In this document: positions 1 to 8,413 of the stretch, in pieces
Numbering within the stretch: the stretch's first letter is position 1
Layout of the letters: each line of letters begins with the position of its first letter
Assembly: GCA_942492025.1 (NCBI GenBank)
Contig: CALODJ010000004.1
Span: forward strand, 1-64,000
Direction of reading: 5' to 3'
Length of the DNA stretch: 64,000 nucleotides
DNA from: JABDQW01 sp942492025
Lineage (GTDB): Bacteria > Pseudomonadota > Gammaproteobacteria > SZUA-229
The notes under the pieces: model-generated
Seen by the model: the letters and a program-made list of their open reading frames with translations, nothing else
Databases searched by the model: none
Told to the model about the DNA's origin: nothing
Position numbers and translations under genes: made by a program

Positions 1-206
1 GGGCCATCCGCAAACGGTTCGTGGAAGAAATCGCTATGATCGGTATGTGCGGCTTGCCTGGCCAACCTGTCGCGGGCATCAGCACGGAGTGACGTCTCGG
101 GCTGTTCGCTGCACGAAAGGCTCGCGACAATCGCGACCAGCAGGGCGATAAAAAGCAGCGGTTTGCTGATGGGACAGCTTACCGCGTTAGTTTGAGGACA
201 AACCAA
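1..206 (-). CDS. Putative lipoprotein N-terminus (partial, runs off left edge)
   Basis: On the minus strand an open frame starts at a TTG (204-206) preceded by an AGGA-type ribosome site and runs off the window. The start of the protein has a hydrophobic stretch, LLFIALLVAIVASLSC, ending in a lipobox-like cysteine followed by SEQPE, so export and lipidation are likely. After the cysteine comes RQAAHTDHSDFFHEPFADGP. This resembles the segment just before the first haem motif in octahaem tetrathionate-reductase-family cytochromes, but no CxxCH lies inside the window, so that reading is only a guess. An ordinary lipoprotein of other function is equally possible. Confidence 0.4.
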   Translation of the reverse strand, partial: MVCPQTNAVSCPISKPLLFIALLVAIVASLSCSEQPETSLRADARDRLARQAAHTDHSDFFHEPFADG

Positions 207-313
207 CTGACTGTTCCTATAGATAATTTATTTGAATTTTCAATGATGCATATTAATACATCTATGCATCAAAGGCATTGAGAATTATCAATATCCCAAG
301 AAATAAGATAAAA

Positions 314-332
314 TAAGGGGTCAAATCTTGAC
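314..332 (+). repeat. Left inverted repeat of the RAYT element
   Basis: TAAGGGGTCAAATCTTGAC; its exact reverse complement is at 1313-1331. Confidence 0.8.
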
Positions 333-363
333 ATATAGTATTTAGCTGGCTATATAGAGGGAT

Positions 364-1332
364 ATGGTCAGGCCCTTACGAATTGAATATGACGATGCGG
401 TGTACCACGTCATGAATCGTGGTCGAGGTCGGGCGTTGACATTTCATGGCGAAGCCTATTATCAAGCCTATTTGCAGGGTATTGAAGAAGCGGATCAACG
501 CTTCGGATCACAATGTTTAGCGTATTGCTTGATGGGGAACCATTATCATTTGCTGATAAAAACGCCCCGTGGCAATTTGAGCCGAATCATGCGGCACATC
601 GATGGATTGTATACCCAACGTTACAATCGCTTGAAGAAAACCGATGGGCCGTTGTTTCGAGGACGCTACCAAGCGATATTGATCGATACGAATGCGTATT
701 TGCTGCAAGCCAGTCGGTACATACACCGCAATCCGATAGAAATGAAAAAGCCGCTGGTTAAACCACTGGAAAAATACCCGTGGTCGAGCTATTCGGCGTA
801 CATCAATCAAGGAAACTGTCCGGCGTGGTTATATCGAGAGGCTGTTTATGATGAACTTTCGTCAAGACAACGCTACGCAGCGTATCGGCGCTATGTGGAA
901 GCGGGTAACGATGAGGAAACCAGGCAATTTTATAGTAAAGGCATCCTGACACCTATATGGGGAGACAAACCATTCAAAGATCGGGTCTTATCAAGAACAC
1001 AGCAATCAAAGACTGAGGTGGCGAAGCGATCGACGCGAGGTGTTGTGGGTCTAGCCCAGGTTGTAAAAACGGTAGCGCACTATTATGGCGTGTCCACCGA
1101 TCAAATTACGATGGCTACTCGAGGGAGAGGTCCAAAAAATATTCCGCGTTGGATTGCGATGAAGCTCTGTCAGGATTATTCCGGCAAGACGTTAAGTGAA
1201 ATTGCAGGCCATTTTAATGTCAGTCATTACTGTACGGTATCGCAGACGATAGGTCGTCTAAACAGAGTTCTAGAGGACGACCGGAATTTACAGAAGGAGT
1301 TAACTACTATAAGTCAAGATTTGACCCCTTAA
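364..1332 (+). CDS. REP-associated tyrosine transposase (Y1/IS200-like) with DnaA-like C-terminal domain
   Basis: The protein has 322 residues. The N-terminal half is a Y1 HUH transposase: it opens with the typical PLRIEYDDAVYHVMNRG, has the metal-binding HUH motif in GNHYHLLI, and a candidate catalytic tyrosine in the YTQRYNR segment before LFRGRYQA. RAYT-type enzymes cut and join single-stranded DNA at REP-like hairpins. The C-terminal ~95 residues (VVKTVAHYYGVSTDQI ... GHFNVSHYCTVSQTIGRL) look like the helix-turn-helix domain IV of DnaA, as found in a subset of these transposases. The frame is intact. Upstream and downstream inverted repeats match each other exactly, and the right one codes for the C-terminus. 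Confidence 0.85.
   Translation: MVRPLRIEYDDAVYHVMNRGRGRALTFHGEAYYQAYLQGIEEADQRFGSQCLAYCLMGNHYHLLIKTPRGNLSRIMRHIDGLYTQRYNRLKKTDGPLFRGRYQAILIDTNAYLLQASRYIHRNPIEMKKPLVKPLEKYPWSSYSAYINQGNCPAWLYREAVYDELSSRQRYAAYRRYVEAGNDEETRQFYSKGILTPIWGDKPFKDRVLSRTQQSKTEVAKRSTRGVVGLAQVVKTVAHYYGVSTDQITMATRGRGPKNIPRWIAMKLCQDYSGKTLSEIAGHFNVSHYCTVSQTIGRLNRVLEDDRNLQKELTTISQDLTP
1313..1331 (-). repeat. Right inverted repeat of the RAYT element
   Basis: Exact reverse complement of 314-332. It overlaps the 3' end and stop codon of the transposase gene. A shorter third copy follows at about 1336-1350. Confidence 0.8.
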
Positions 1333-1367
1333 CGCTTTGACCCCTTAACGACCCAACGACCCAAATT

Positions 1368-3638
1368 TTAGAGATCGATCGACTCGATGGAGTTGCCGTA
1401 TTCGATGACCTTTTTCATCCTGTTGCGCATTTCATCAAATACCGCTTGCGCTTCGGTTTCGTTGACGATGACCTGCGGGGAGATCATGACCATCAACTCG
1501 GTGCGGAACACGTCGATAGACGTTGTGCTGAACAGGTTGCCCAGCCAGGGGATATCCATCAGCAGCGGGATACCGGCCTTGCCCTTGTTGCGGGTCTCGA
1601 GGATCAGGCCGCCGAGCAGTATCGTCTCGCCGCTCTGGACAACGACGCTGCTGTCGATCGTTCGCTGTGAAATCGCGACATTGCCACCGCCACCCAGAGC
1701 TGGTTCAGAACCCGGCAGGCTCACTTCCTGGCTGATCTCCAGCGTTATCTGCCCGCCGGCGTTGATGCGCGGTGTCACGGACAACAGTGTGCCGGTGTCA
1801 CGGAACTGCACCTCAGAGACCACCGGCGCATTCGGGTCGATCGTGCTCTGGGAGCTGCGCACCGTCACTGGAATCTGGTCACCGACGCGGATGTTCGCGG
1901 TATGGTTGTCCAGTACCAGGACCTGGGGTGCTGACAGGAACTTGACTTCGGTCTTGCTCGCCAGCAGGTCGATGAAAAGGCGGGCATCATTGCTGGTCGA
2001 GAATGTGGCCAGCGTCAGGCCATCGCCGCCGGCGCTGGTCGGTACCGGCGCGTTGAGGCCGAGTTCGTAGGTGCCGTTTGCGAGGAACCACCGTACACCG
2101 TAATCCAGTGCATCGGACAGCGTTACCTCGGCGATGGTAGCTTCGATCAGTACCTGGCGCGGCGGCGCATCGAGCTGTTTGATCACCGCTTCGATGCCGC
2201 GGTAGTCACGGGGGCTGGCCATCACCAGGATCGCATTGCTGTCCTGGTCGGCGATGATGTTGATGGGGCTCACGACACTCAGGTCTGACTGAAACGTGCT
2301 GGCCGTTGCCGACGGCATCATCTGTCCCGCCTCCGGACCGGTAAGCGGTGCGTCGCGCGGATAATCGCCGCCGGCGCCGGTAGCGGCACGCAGCGGTGGC
2401 GGCTGGCTGGAAATGGCCTCAGCGGTCTGGAACACATTGGTCGCCTCGCCCGGTGGCAGTTGCTCAATCATGGCTGATGGCGGAGCCGCGCTGACGCCAG
2501 TGCCGATGCCGTAGATTTGTTGCAGTGTAATGGCAATATTTTCGGCCTTGCTGTTCTTCAGATGGTAGACAAACAGGCGACTTCCCGGCGGACCCTCTGT
2601 TCCCAGATCGAACTGGTTGATCAGCCCCCTGACTTCATCCATATGGCGCGGGGAATGCGTAACCACCAGGATCGAATTCAACTGTTCGATCGGCATCATG
2701 CGCACGATGCCGGCAAGCGGTGTATTCGCCTGGGTGCCGATAAGGCTTTCAAGCTCACTGACCAGCATGCTGGCTTCCGCATACTGCAATCGGAACAGGC
2801 CGAAGGACATGCCCTTGAGCCAGTCGACATCGAAGGTTTTCACCGTCGACAGCATCTGCTTGACCCGGTAGCGGGGCCCGGTCAGGATCAGCAGGTTGCG
2901 CGCCTCTATGACGCGCACTGAGCCGCCTTTCGGGATCAGGGGCGTGATGATTTTTTCGACCTCGGCGGCGGACACATAGCGCAGCGGAACGATCTGCACC
3001 GTATAGCCTATGCCCTGGGCTGACGACTGCCTGGCAGTCACCTCGGGGTCCACCTGGGCCGGTGCATTCTCTATGGGGATGATCTTGAAGATGCCCTGCT
3101 GCATTATCACGGCGGCACCATTTTGCTGCAGCACCATTTCCAGGATCGGCAACAAGGCCTCGTCGGAGATCGGGTTGGTGGTATGCAGAGTGACCGTTCC
3201 CTTGATACCGGGATCGATCAAGTAGTTCTGCTTGAGGATGTCTTCAAATACCACGCGGACGAACTCGCGCAGATCGGCCGCCTCGAAATTCAGTGTGATA
3301 TCGCCCGCTGCTGCAACGGCTTCCTCAGCCGGATCCGGGGTTGCCGCCTCGGGTGCCGCGTCACTGACGAATACGCCAGTACCTTTCCGGATACTGTGCT
3401 GCGGTTCCTGCTGCAGCGGTTCCGGTTCCGGTTCCGGCACCCTGGTAAAGTAAGGCGTGGTCTGCGAGGGGGATTCAGCATTTGCCTGGGGAGCGGCTAC
3501 CGCCTGACGTTCCGCAGCCACGGAAGGCTCAACCGGCACTTGCGTCTGTTCCGGCGTCGATACTGTGGCGCAGGCAGAGATCAGGCAGAAACAAGCAGTT
3601 ACAGTCAGGTTGCGAATCAATTGTCTATCCTTCAACAT
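1368..3638 (-). CDS. gspD: T2SS-1 secretin GspD (lipoprotein)
   Basis: The protein has 756 residues and forms the outer-membrane channel of the first type II secretion system. A signal peptide ends in the lipobox LISAC, so the secretin is probably lipidated, as in Xanthomonas XpsD. A proline/glutamate-rich linker (about 30-115) is followed by the N0 domain (LNFEAADLREFVRVV, LIDPGIKGTVTL) and N1-N3 ring modules. The secretin core holds VRVGDQIPVTVRS, DTGTLLSVTPRI and SGETILLGGLI. The gene is transcribed divergently from gspE, with 376 bp between them; in Xanthomonas xpsD lies at the end of the operon instead. No frameshift or missing domain was seen. Confidence 0.93.
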   Translation of the reverse strand: MLKDRQLIRNLTVTACFCLISACATVSTPEQTQVPVEPSVAAERQAVAAPQANAESPSQTTPYFTRVPEPEPEPLQQEPQHSIRKGTGVFVSDAAPEAATPDPAEEAVAAAGDITLNFEAADLREFVRVVFEDILKQNYLIDPGIKGTVTLHTTNPISDEALLPILEMVLQQNGAAVIMQQGIFKIIPIENAPAQVDPEVTARQSSAQGIGYTVQIVPLRYVSAAEVEKIITPLIPKGGSVRVIEARNLLILTGPRYRVKQMLSTVKTFDVDWLKGMSFGLFRLQYAEASMLVSELESLIGTQANTPLAGIVRMMPIEQLNSILVVTHSPRHMDEVRGLINQFDLGTEGPPGSRLFVYHLKNSKAENIAITLQQIYGIGTGVSAAPPSAMIEQLPPGEATNVFQTAEAISSQPPPLRAATGAGGDYPRDAPLTGPEAGQMMPSATASTFQSDLSVVSPINIIADQDSNAILVMASPRDYRGIEAVIKQLDAPPRQVLIEATIAEVTLSDALDYGVRWFLANGTYELGLNAPVPTSAGGDGLTLATFSTSNDARLFIDLLASKTEVKFLSAPQVLVLDNHTANIRVGDQIPVTVRSSQSTIDPNAPVVSEVQFRDTGTLLSVTPRINAGGQITLEISQEVSLPGSEPALGGGGNVAISQRTIDSSVVVQSGETILLGGLILETRNKGKAGIPLLMDIPWLGNLFSTTSIDVFRTELMVMISPQVIVNETEAQAVFDEMRNRMKKVIEYGNSIESIDL

Positions 3639-4014
3639 AATTTATACTTCCCGGCACGCAGCGCATCTCATCGATTGCATTTTCTGCAAGCGGCCTCAAT
3701 CTGAACGAGGCAGATTGATGTAAATGCCACAACCGTGCTGCATTTCATTCATCACATGTCGAGAAGTCAAACATAACCCGCTGAGAAGTCAAGCGTTAAC
3801 TGATAAACGGGCATGTTACGTATTGTTGGCCTGATCCTGGGGTCAGGCCCGATGATAACAGATCAGGGATGCGGGCGAACACGGTGTCCGATGCCTATCG
3901 GTCGCCGAGAACGTCAGTACCGTTGGTCATTTTTTCAAAATGATCTATCGACTAACATTAGCTAGATGAGATATGCTTTTCAGTCAATGCATTAACTCAA
4001 TAGACGTGTAATCC
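3639..4014. promoter_or_regulatory. Divergent gspD/gspE control region
   Basis: This 376-bp non-coding stretch must contain the promoters of gspD (leftward) and gspE-gspC (rightward). Two things stand out. The first is an exact 10-bp direct repeat, GAGAAGTCAA, at 3761-3770 and 3783-3792. The second is a small hairpin with 7-bp arms, GGCCTGA (3828-3834) and TCAGGCC (3843-3849). No convincing -35/-10 pair could be fixed by eye. Confidence 0.5.
3761..3792 (+). promoter_or_regulatory. Direct repeat, candidate operator
   Basis: GAGAAGTCAA occurs twice with a 22-bp period, about two helical turns, between the divergent gspD and gspE genes. Such spacing is usual for tandem binding sites of response regulators. 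Which regulator binds, if any, is unknown; the NarL-type regulator at 12808-13476 is the nearest candidate. Confidence 0.3.
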
Positions 4015-5940
4015 ATGGATAGCAATAATCGAGGAGCAGTCGGGGAATCAGTAGAGACAATCGGCGGCGATCTCGCTCGCAGAACGATATGTGATTACCT
4101 GGTCGATGTCGGGAAACTTAACGCCGGCAACGTCGAACGCGCGTGCCGCCTGCAAGTCGAGCAGGAACAATGGGAGCCCATCGGCTCCATTCTCGTCAAA
4201 CTGGGCCTGGTTTCTGAACGCGATGTGGCCGAGAGCCTGGCGAGCCAGCTCGACCTGCCACTCATCAAGCGGCAACACTTTCCCGACGATTTACCGATCG
4301 ATGAGCAGATCTCACACAAGTTTCTGAAGGAAAACCATGTGCTGATCCTCGAAGAGGAGGACGATGGTCTTACTGTGGTCATGGCCGATCCACAGGACCG
4401 TTTCGTACTGGAAGCCCTGGCGCTGTTCTCCGGCAAGCGCATCATTCCCCGTGTTGGCATAGCCTCGGAAATTGATCAGGCCATCGAACAGCGCTACCAG
4501 CTCAAGGAAACCTCGCAGAACGTCCTGGACAAGATCGACGTCGTCCAGTTCCTGGATGACGTCGAGCAGCTCAAGGAGCTCGCCAGCGAGGCGCCTGTGA
4601 TCAAAATGGTGAACCAGCTGATTCACCAGGCCGTAGAATTGGGCGCCTCGGACATTCACTTCGAACCTTTCGAAGGTGTGCTCAAGGTCCGCTACCGCAT
4701 CGACGGCGTACTGCGTGAAGTCGATGCGCCGCCGACTGCTTCAACCGCCGCGGTAATCTCGCGCATCAAGATCATGGCCAACCTGAATATTGCCGAACGC
4801 CGTCTGGCGCAGGACGGACGCTTCAAGGTGCGCGTGCGCGGCAAGGAAATCGACCTGCGCGTTTCCACCGTGCCGACCATGTACGGCGAGAGCGTGGTGC
4901 TGCGCCTGCTGCACCGGGATGACGTTGCGCTTAATTTCAAGGCGCTCGGGTTCGGCCCGGAACTCGAGAACAAGATGCGTGAAATTCTCGCCCAGCCGCA
5001 TGGTATCCTGCTGGTGACCGGGCCGACCGGCAGCGGCAAGTCGACCACGCTGTACGCGGCCCTGATGCATCTCAACTCCCCCGAACGCAAGATCCTGACG
5101 GTGGAGGACCCGGTGGAATACAACATCGAGGGCGTCAACCAGATGCAGGTCAAACCGCAAATCGGACTGACCTTCGCCAATGCACTGCGCTCCATCGTAC
5201 GCCAGGACCCGGACATTATCATGATCGGTGAAATGCGCGACGAGGAAACCGCCGCCATTGCCGTTCAGTCGGCCCTGACAGGACACCTGGTATTGTCTAC
5301 ACTGCACACCAACGATGCCGCTGGCAGCATTACCCGCCTGCTGGATATGGGTGTGGAAGACTACCTGCTGACCTCGACAGTGAATGCCGTGCTGGCGCAG
5401 CGCCTCGTACGCACGCTGTGCCATCATTGCCGTGAGGCCTACACACCTCTGGAGGAGGTGGTCATGCGCTGGGGTCTGCAGCGCTTCGCCGGCGACAGTC
5501 CGGTTACGCTCTACCGGGCCGTGGGTTGCGAGCACTGCAGTCACACTGGCTACAACGGGCGCAGCGCCATCGTTGAACTGCTGGTGATGACCGATCCGAT
5601 CAAACAGCTGGTTTTAAAGCACAGTGATGCCGGTGAAATCACGCGGGCAGGCGCTGAAGGCGGCATGCAGTTCATGCTCGATGACGGGCTGCGCAAGGCG
5701 GTGGCGGGTGAAACCACGATTGAAGAGGTCCGCCGGGTCACCCAGGAGCAATCCCATACACAGCATTTGCAGCGCGAAAACCCGGCCACCAGCGGAACAG
5801 CTGAACTCAGCCCGGCGCCGGCTGAAGCGGGTGAAACCACGGAAAACGCCGCTGCCACGTCGGACGACGGGAAAACTGACAGCCCGCAAAATTCATATCT
5901 GTCCAGCTCCACCCTTTCACGATTCCTGCCGCGTAAATAA
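4015..5940 (+). CDS. gspE: T2SS-1 secretion ATPase GspE
   Basis: The protein has 641 residues. It is the cytoplasmic hexameric ATPase that powers pseudopilus assembly. It has an N-terminal T2SSE_N/MshEN-type domain (about 30-160), a Walker A GPTGSGKST (about 336-344), an Asp box around TVEDPVEY, a Walker B with DIIMIGEMRD, and a His box in LSTLHTNDA. A CxxC pair (CHHC, about 469-472, and CEHC) forms the zinc-binding insert typical of GspE. The C-terminal ~50 residues are a low-complexity Ala/Glu/Ser tail beyond the usual family end. It leads the E-F-G-H-I-J-K-L-M-C cluster, with gspF starting 2 bp after its stop. Confidence 0.96.
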   Translation: MDSNNRGAVGESVETIGGDLARRTICDYLVDVGKLNAGNVERACRLQVEQEQWEPIGSILVKLGLVSERDVAESLASQLDLPLIKRQHFPDDLPIDEQISHKFLKENHVLILEEEDDGLTVVMADPQDRFVLEALALFSGKRIIPRVGIASEIDQAIEQRYQLKETSQNVLDKIDVVQFLDDVEQLKELASEAPVIKMVNQLIHQAVELGASDIHFEPFEGVLKVRYRIDGVLREVDAPPTASTAAVISRIKIMANLNIAERRLAQDGRFKVRVRGKEIDLRVSTVPTMYGESVVLRLLHRDDVALNFKALGFGPELENKMREILAQPHGILLVTGPTGSGKSTTLYAALMHLNSPERKILTVEDPVEYNIEGVNQMQVKPQIGLTFANALRSIVRQDPDIIMIGEMRDEETAAIAVQSALTGHLVLSTLHTNDAAGSITRLLDMGVEDYLLTSTVNAVLAQRLVRTLCHHCREAYTPLEEVVMRWGLQRFAGDSPVTLYRAVGCEHCSHTGYNGRSAIVELLVMTDPIKQLVLKHSDAGEITRAGAEGGMQFMLDDGLRKAVAGETTIEEVRRVTQEQSHTQHLQRENPATSGTAELSPAPAEAGETTENAAATSDDGKTDSPQNSYLSSSTLSRFLPRK

Positions 5941-5942
5941 GC

Positions 5943-7163
5943 ATGCCGGTTTTTCAGTACAAGGCAGCGACCATCGACGGTGAGATCTTCAACGGCACCC
6001 TGAATGGCACCAGTCGGGAGCAGGTTGTCGCTCAAATTCAGTCGCTGGGCCAGGTCCCGATACAGGTGGATGAGGCCAGCCAGCCAGGTCAGGGCCGCAG
6101 CCATACCCTCCGGCTCAGGCGCAGTCGACGGATCACGGACGAGCATATCACCAACGCCACCCGTGAACTCAGCACCCTGCTGCGTGCCGGTCTCCCTCTG
6201 GACCGGGCCCTGTCTATCCTCGCCTCGCTGTCGGAAAGTGAACGCATGAAAGAGCTGCTCGAGAACGTGCGCGAGCAGGTCAAGGGCGGCGCCACGCTCG
6301 CGGATGCGATGCAGGCACAGGAGGGGGTATTCAATCGCTTCTACCTCAACCTGCTGCGTGCCGGTGAAGCCGGCGGCGCGCTCGAAGTCGTACTGGAACG
6401 CCTCGCGGAGCACATGGAGCAGAGCCAGGAAGTGCGTGAAACCCTGGTCTCGGCACTGATCTACCCCGCCATCCTGATCTTCGTCGCCGTGGTCTCGATC
6501 TTTATCCTGCTCGGCTATGTCGTCCCGCAGTTCACCGAGTTGTTCGAGGGTGTCGACCAGGTGCTGCCGCTACCGACCCGAATCACGATCGGCGTCGGCG
6601 AGTTCCTGCAGGATTTTGGCTGGGTTGTCGTGCTGCTGGTCGCAGGTGCAGCCTGGCTGGTGCGCCATCAGCTCGGCCAGCCACAAGGCCGTTACCAGTG
6701 GCATGCCCGCTTTCTGAAGCTCCCGCTGGCCGGATCGATCATCACCAAAATCGAGGTGACCCGCTTCGCCCGCACCCTGGGCATGCTGTTGCACAACGGT
6801 GTCCCCCTGCTGAAGGCACTGGGCATCGTCAAGGATACCGTTGATAACCGGGTCATTGCCGATGGTCTCGAGCGCGTCGCGAGCAGCCTGAAGGAAGGCC
6901 AGAGCCTCGCCGCCCCGCTGGCGGAAATGGCGCACTTCCCGGCCTTCGCGGTGCATATGATCCACGTCGGTGAGGAATCGGGCCGGCTGGAGGAAATCCT
7001 GCACCAGGTCGCGCTGGTCTACGAACGTGAAACCCGGACGACGATCAAGCGGGCACTGTCGCTGCTGGAACCGGTACTGATTCTGGTGCTCGGCGTAATT
7101 ATCGCCGGTGTCATTATTTCAATTCTGATGGCTATTCTCGGCATCAACGAACTGGTGTTCTGA
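5943..7163 (+). CDS. gspF: T2SS-1 inner-membrane platform protein GspF
   Basis: The protein has 406 residues, the normal length for GspF. It has two repeated T2SSF domains, each starting with a conserved segment (RELSTLLRAGLPLDRAL and ARTLGMLLHNGVPLLKAL). There are three membrane segments: about 170-190, 220-235 and the strongly hydrophobic C-terminus LILVLGVIIAGVIISILMAI. The MPVFQYKAAT start is the family signature. It anchors the assembly platform and contacts GspE and GspL. It is almost fused to gspE and lies 15 bp before gspG. Confidence 0.96.
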   Translation: MPVFQYKAATIDGEIFNGTLNGTSREQVVAQIQSLGQVPIQVDEASQPGQGRSHTLRLRRSRRITDEHITNATRELSTLLRAGLPLDRALSILASLSESERMKELLENVREQVKGGATLADAMQAQEGVFNRFYLNLLRAGEAGGALEVVLERLAEHMEQSQEVRETLVSALIYPAILIFVAVVSIFILLGYVVPQFTELFEGVDQVLPLPTRITIGVGEFLQDFGWVVVLLVAGAAWLVRHQLGQPQGRYQWHARFLKLPLAGSIITKIEVTRFARTLGMLLHNGVPLLKALGIVKDTVDNRVIADGLERVASSLKEGQSLAAPLAEMAHFPAFAVHMIHVGEESGRLEEILHQVALVYERETRTTIKRALSLLEPVLILVLGVIIAGVIISILMAILGINELVF

Positions 7164-7178
7164 ACGGGAAAGCATAAA

Positions 7179-7616
7179 ATGGAGCAAAGATACATGTCAT
7201 TTTCTACTAAAAATCAGCGCGGCTTCACCCTGATCGAGCTGCTGGTGGTGCTGGTCATCCTGGGCTTGCTGGCCGGTCTGGTCGGTCCCCAGGTGTTGCG
7301 CTACACCGGCAGTGCGAAAAGCGACACTGCCAAGTTGCAGATCGAGGAGCTGGGTGCAGGGCTGGATCTTTTCCACCTTGAGATCGGTCGCTACCCAACC
7401 ACGGGGGAAGGACTCCAGGCACTGGTCGAACAGCCTACCGGTGTCAGCACCTGGAATGGGCCGTATCTGAAGAAAAAATACATTCCGCAGGACCCCTGGG
7501 GCAACGACTATCACTACCTGTCACCCGGTGAACAAAACGTCTACGACCTGTATTCACTCGGCAACGACAACATGGAAGGTGGCGAGGGCAACGACGCGGA
7601 CATCGTCAGCTGGTGA
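7179..7616 (+). CDS. gspG: T2SS-1 major pseudopilin GspG
   Basis: The protein has 145 residues and is the main subunit of the pseudopilus. It has a type III signal: a short basic leader ends in glycine before FTLIELLVVLVILGLL, with the conserved Glu at +5. The C-terminal part has the GspG hallmarks GRYPTTGEGLQAL, DPWGNDYHYLSPG and DLYSLGNDN, including the calcium-site loop. An alternative ATG at 7194 is possible, but the first ATG also has a purine-rich site upstream. It overlaps gspH by 4 bp, so the two are probably coupled in translation. Confidence 0.95.
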   Translation: MEQRYMSFSTKNQRGFTLIELLVVLVILGLLAGLVGPQVLRYTGSAKSDTAKLQIEELGAGLDLFHLEIGRYPTTGEGLQALVEQPTGVSTWNGPYLKKKYIPQDPWGNDYHYLSPGEQNVYDLYSLGNDNMEGGEGNDADIVSW

Positions 7617-8107
7617 CCGGGGCGCTGGTGAACGCAGAAAGCCAGAACGTCAAAACCGCGAGCGGCTTCACGCTGCTCGAGATCCTGGTGGTCATGGTCA
7701 TCGCCGGTTTACTGATCGCACTGGTGCCGCCGCTGTTCTCCGGCGCAGTCACAGGCACCCGGCTCAAGGGCTCGGTCCGCGACCTCGCGGTCGTGCTGCG
7801 CGAGACCCGCAGCAAGGCCATCATCCACAACGCCGAGCAGCGCGTGCACCTCGATCTCGAGACGCCCCGCTACCGGGTTGGCAACGCCGTACCCGAAATC
7901 TTGCCCGACGATGTGGAGATGGCCGTGGAGCTGGTGACAGGGGCGCGCGTTGACGAGATGTCACAACACATCGTGCGCTTCTTCCCCGATGGATCGTCCA
8001 GCGGGGAGCTGATTACCCTCAGCGGCAGCAAACGCGCCTATCACCTGCATATTAACTGGTTGACCGGCGGCATCACGATTACCGAAGGCCTGCGTGATGC
8101 GGGCTAG
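7613..8107 (+). CDS. gspH: T2SS-1 minor pseudopilin GspH
   Basis: The protein has 164 residues. After a 17-residue leader comes the prepilin motif GFTLLEILVVMVIAGLL with Glu at +5. The rest is a GspH/FimT-like globular domain (VRDLAVVLRETRSKAIIHNAEQRVHLDL). It is likely a tip pseudopilin with GspI, J and K. The stop codon TAG (8105-8107) falls inside the CTAG that flanks the MITE-like element at 8108-8413, so the mobile element starts right after this gene and separates it from gspI. Confidence 0.9.
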   Translation: MTGALVNAESQNVKTASGFTLLEILVVMVIAGLLIALVPPLFSGAVTGTRLKGSVRDLAVVLRETRSKAIIHNAEQRVHLDLETPRYRVGNAVPEILPDDVEMAVELVTGARVDEMSQHIVRFFPDGSSSGELITLSGSKRAYHLHINWLTGGITITEGLRDAG

Positions 8108-8413
8108 CCCGCATTTCTCACCAGGCGGCGTCGAATACTGATAAGGCACTAATCCATTTAAGAGTATCCAGATGATCAGAAATACAGTGTGTTATTCAAA
8201 CAGGCCTATCACGGTCCAGGCGGGTCTTCGTTTTCATGAGATCGTAGGGTGCGCTGTGCGCACCGTGAATCCTCAGTGTGCTGGTCTGTTTCGGTGCGCA
8301 CGGCGCACCCTACGGCCGCTTCGCTCAAGCTGTTGCTACGCTTTTCGCTCCAGAGCGGCGCTTACGCACACGAATCCTGCGCCTGCTCCCGTGATCCTGG
8401 TGAGAAATGCGGG
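8108..8413 (+). mobile_element. MITE-like element, copy 1 (between gspH and gspI)
   Basis: This 306-bp non-coding element has 15-bp terminal inverted repeats, CCCGCATTTCTCACC and GGTGAGAAATGCGGG, and is flanked by CTAG on both sides (8104-8107 and 8414-8417). Its arrangement matches copy 2 at 14013-14325 over most of its length. It carries a nested GTAGGGTGCGC palindrome at 8244-8313. It has no transposase, so it would move in trans. The YTAG duplication is like the YTAR target of IS5-family elements, which is a family-level inference. The right terminal repeat contains the gspI start codon. Confidence 0.8.
8244..8313. repeat. GTAGGGTGCGC palindrome nested in MITE copy 1
   Basis: Left arm GTAGGGTGCGCTGTGCGCACC and right arm GGTGCGCACGGCGCACCCTAC face each other across about 28 bp. 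The same arms recur at 14150-14225, 14475-14550, 26272-26339 and 36684-36767. Confidence 0.8.

Larger units (their letters stand above)
314..1331 (+). mobile_element. RAYT transposase element with perfect terminal inverted repeats
   Basis: The transposase gene at 364-1332 is bracketed by a perfect inverted repeat: TAAGGGGTCAAATCTTGAC at 314-332 and its reverse complement at 1313-1331. The right arm lies inside the coding sequence and encodes its last residues (SQDLTP). A third, shorter copy of the same motif (TTTGACCCCTTAACG) follows at about 1336-1350. This fits the RAYT/REP pattern, where a single-copy Y1 transposase is flanked by short palindromic or inverted repeats. No clear target-site duplication was seen. 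Confidence 0.7.
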
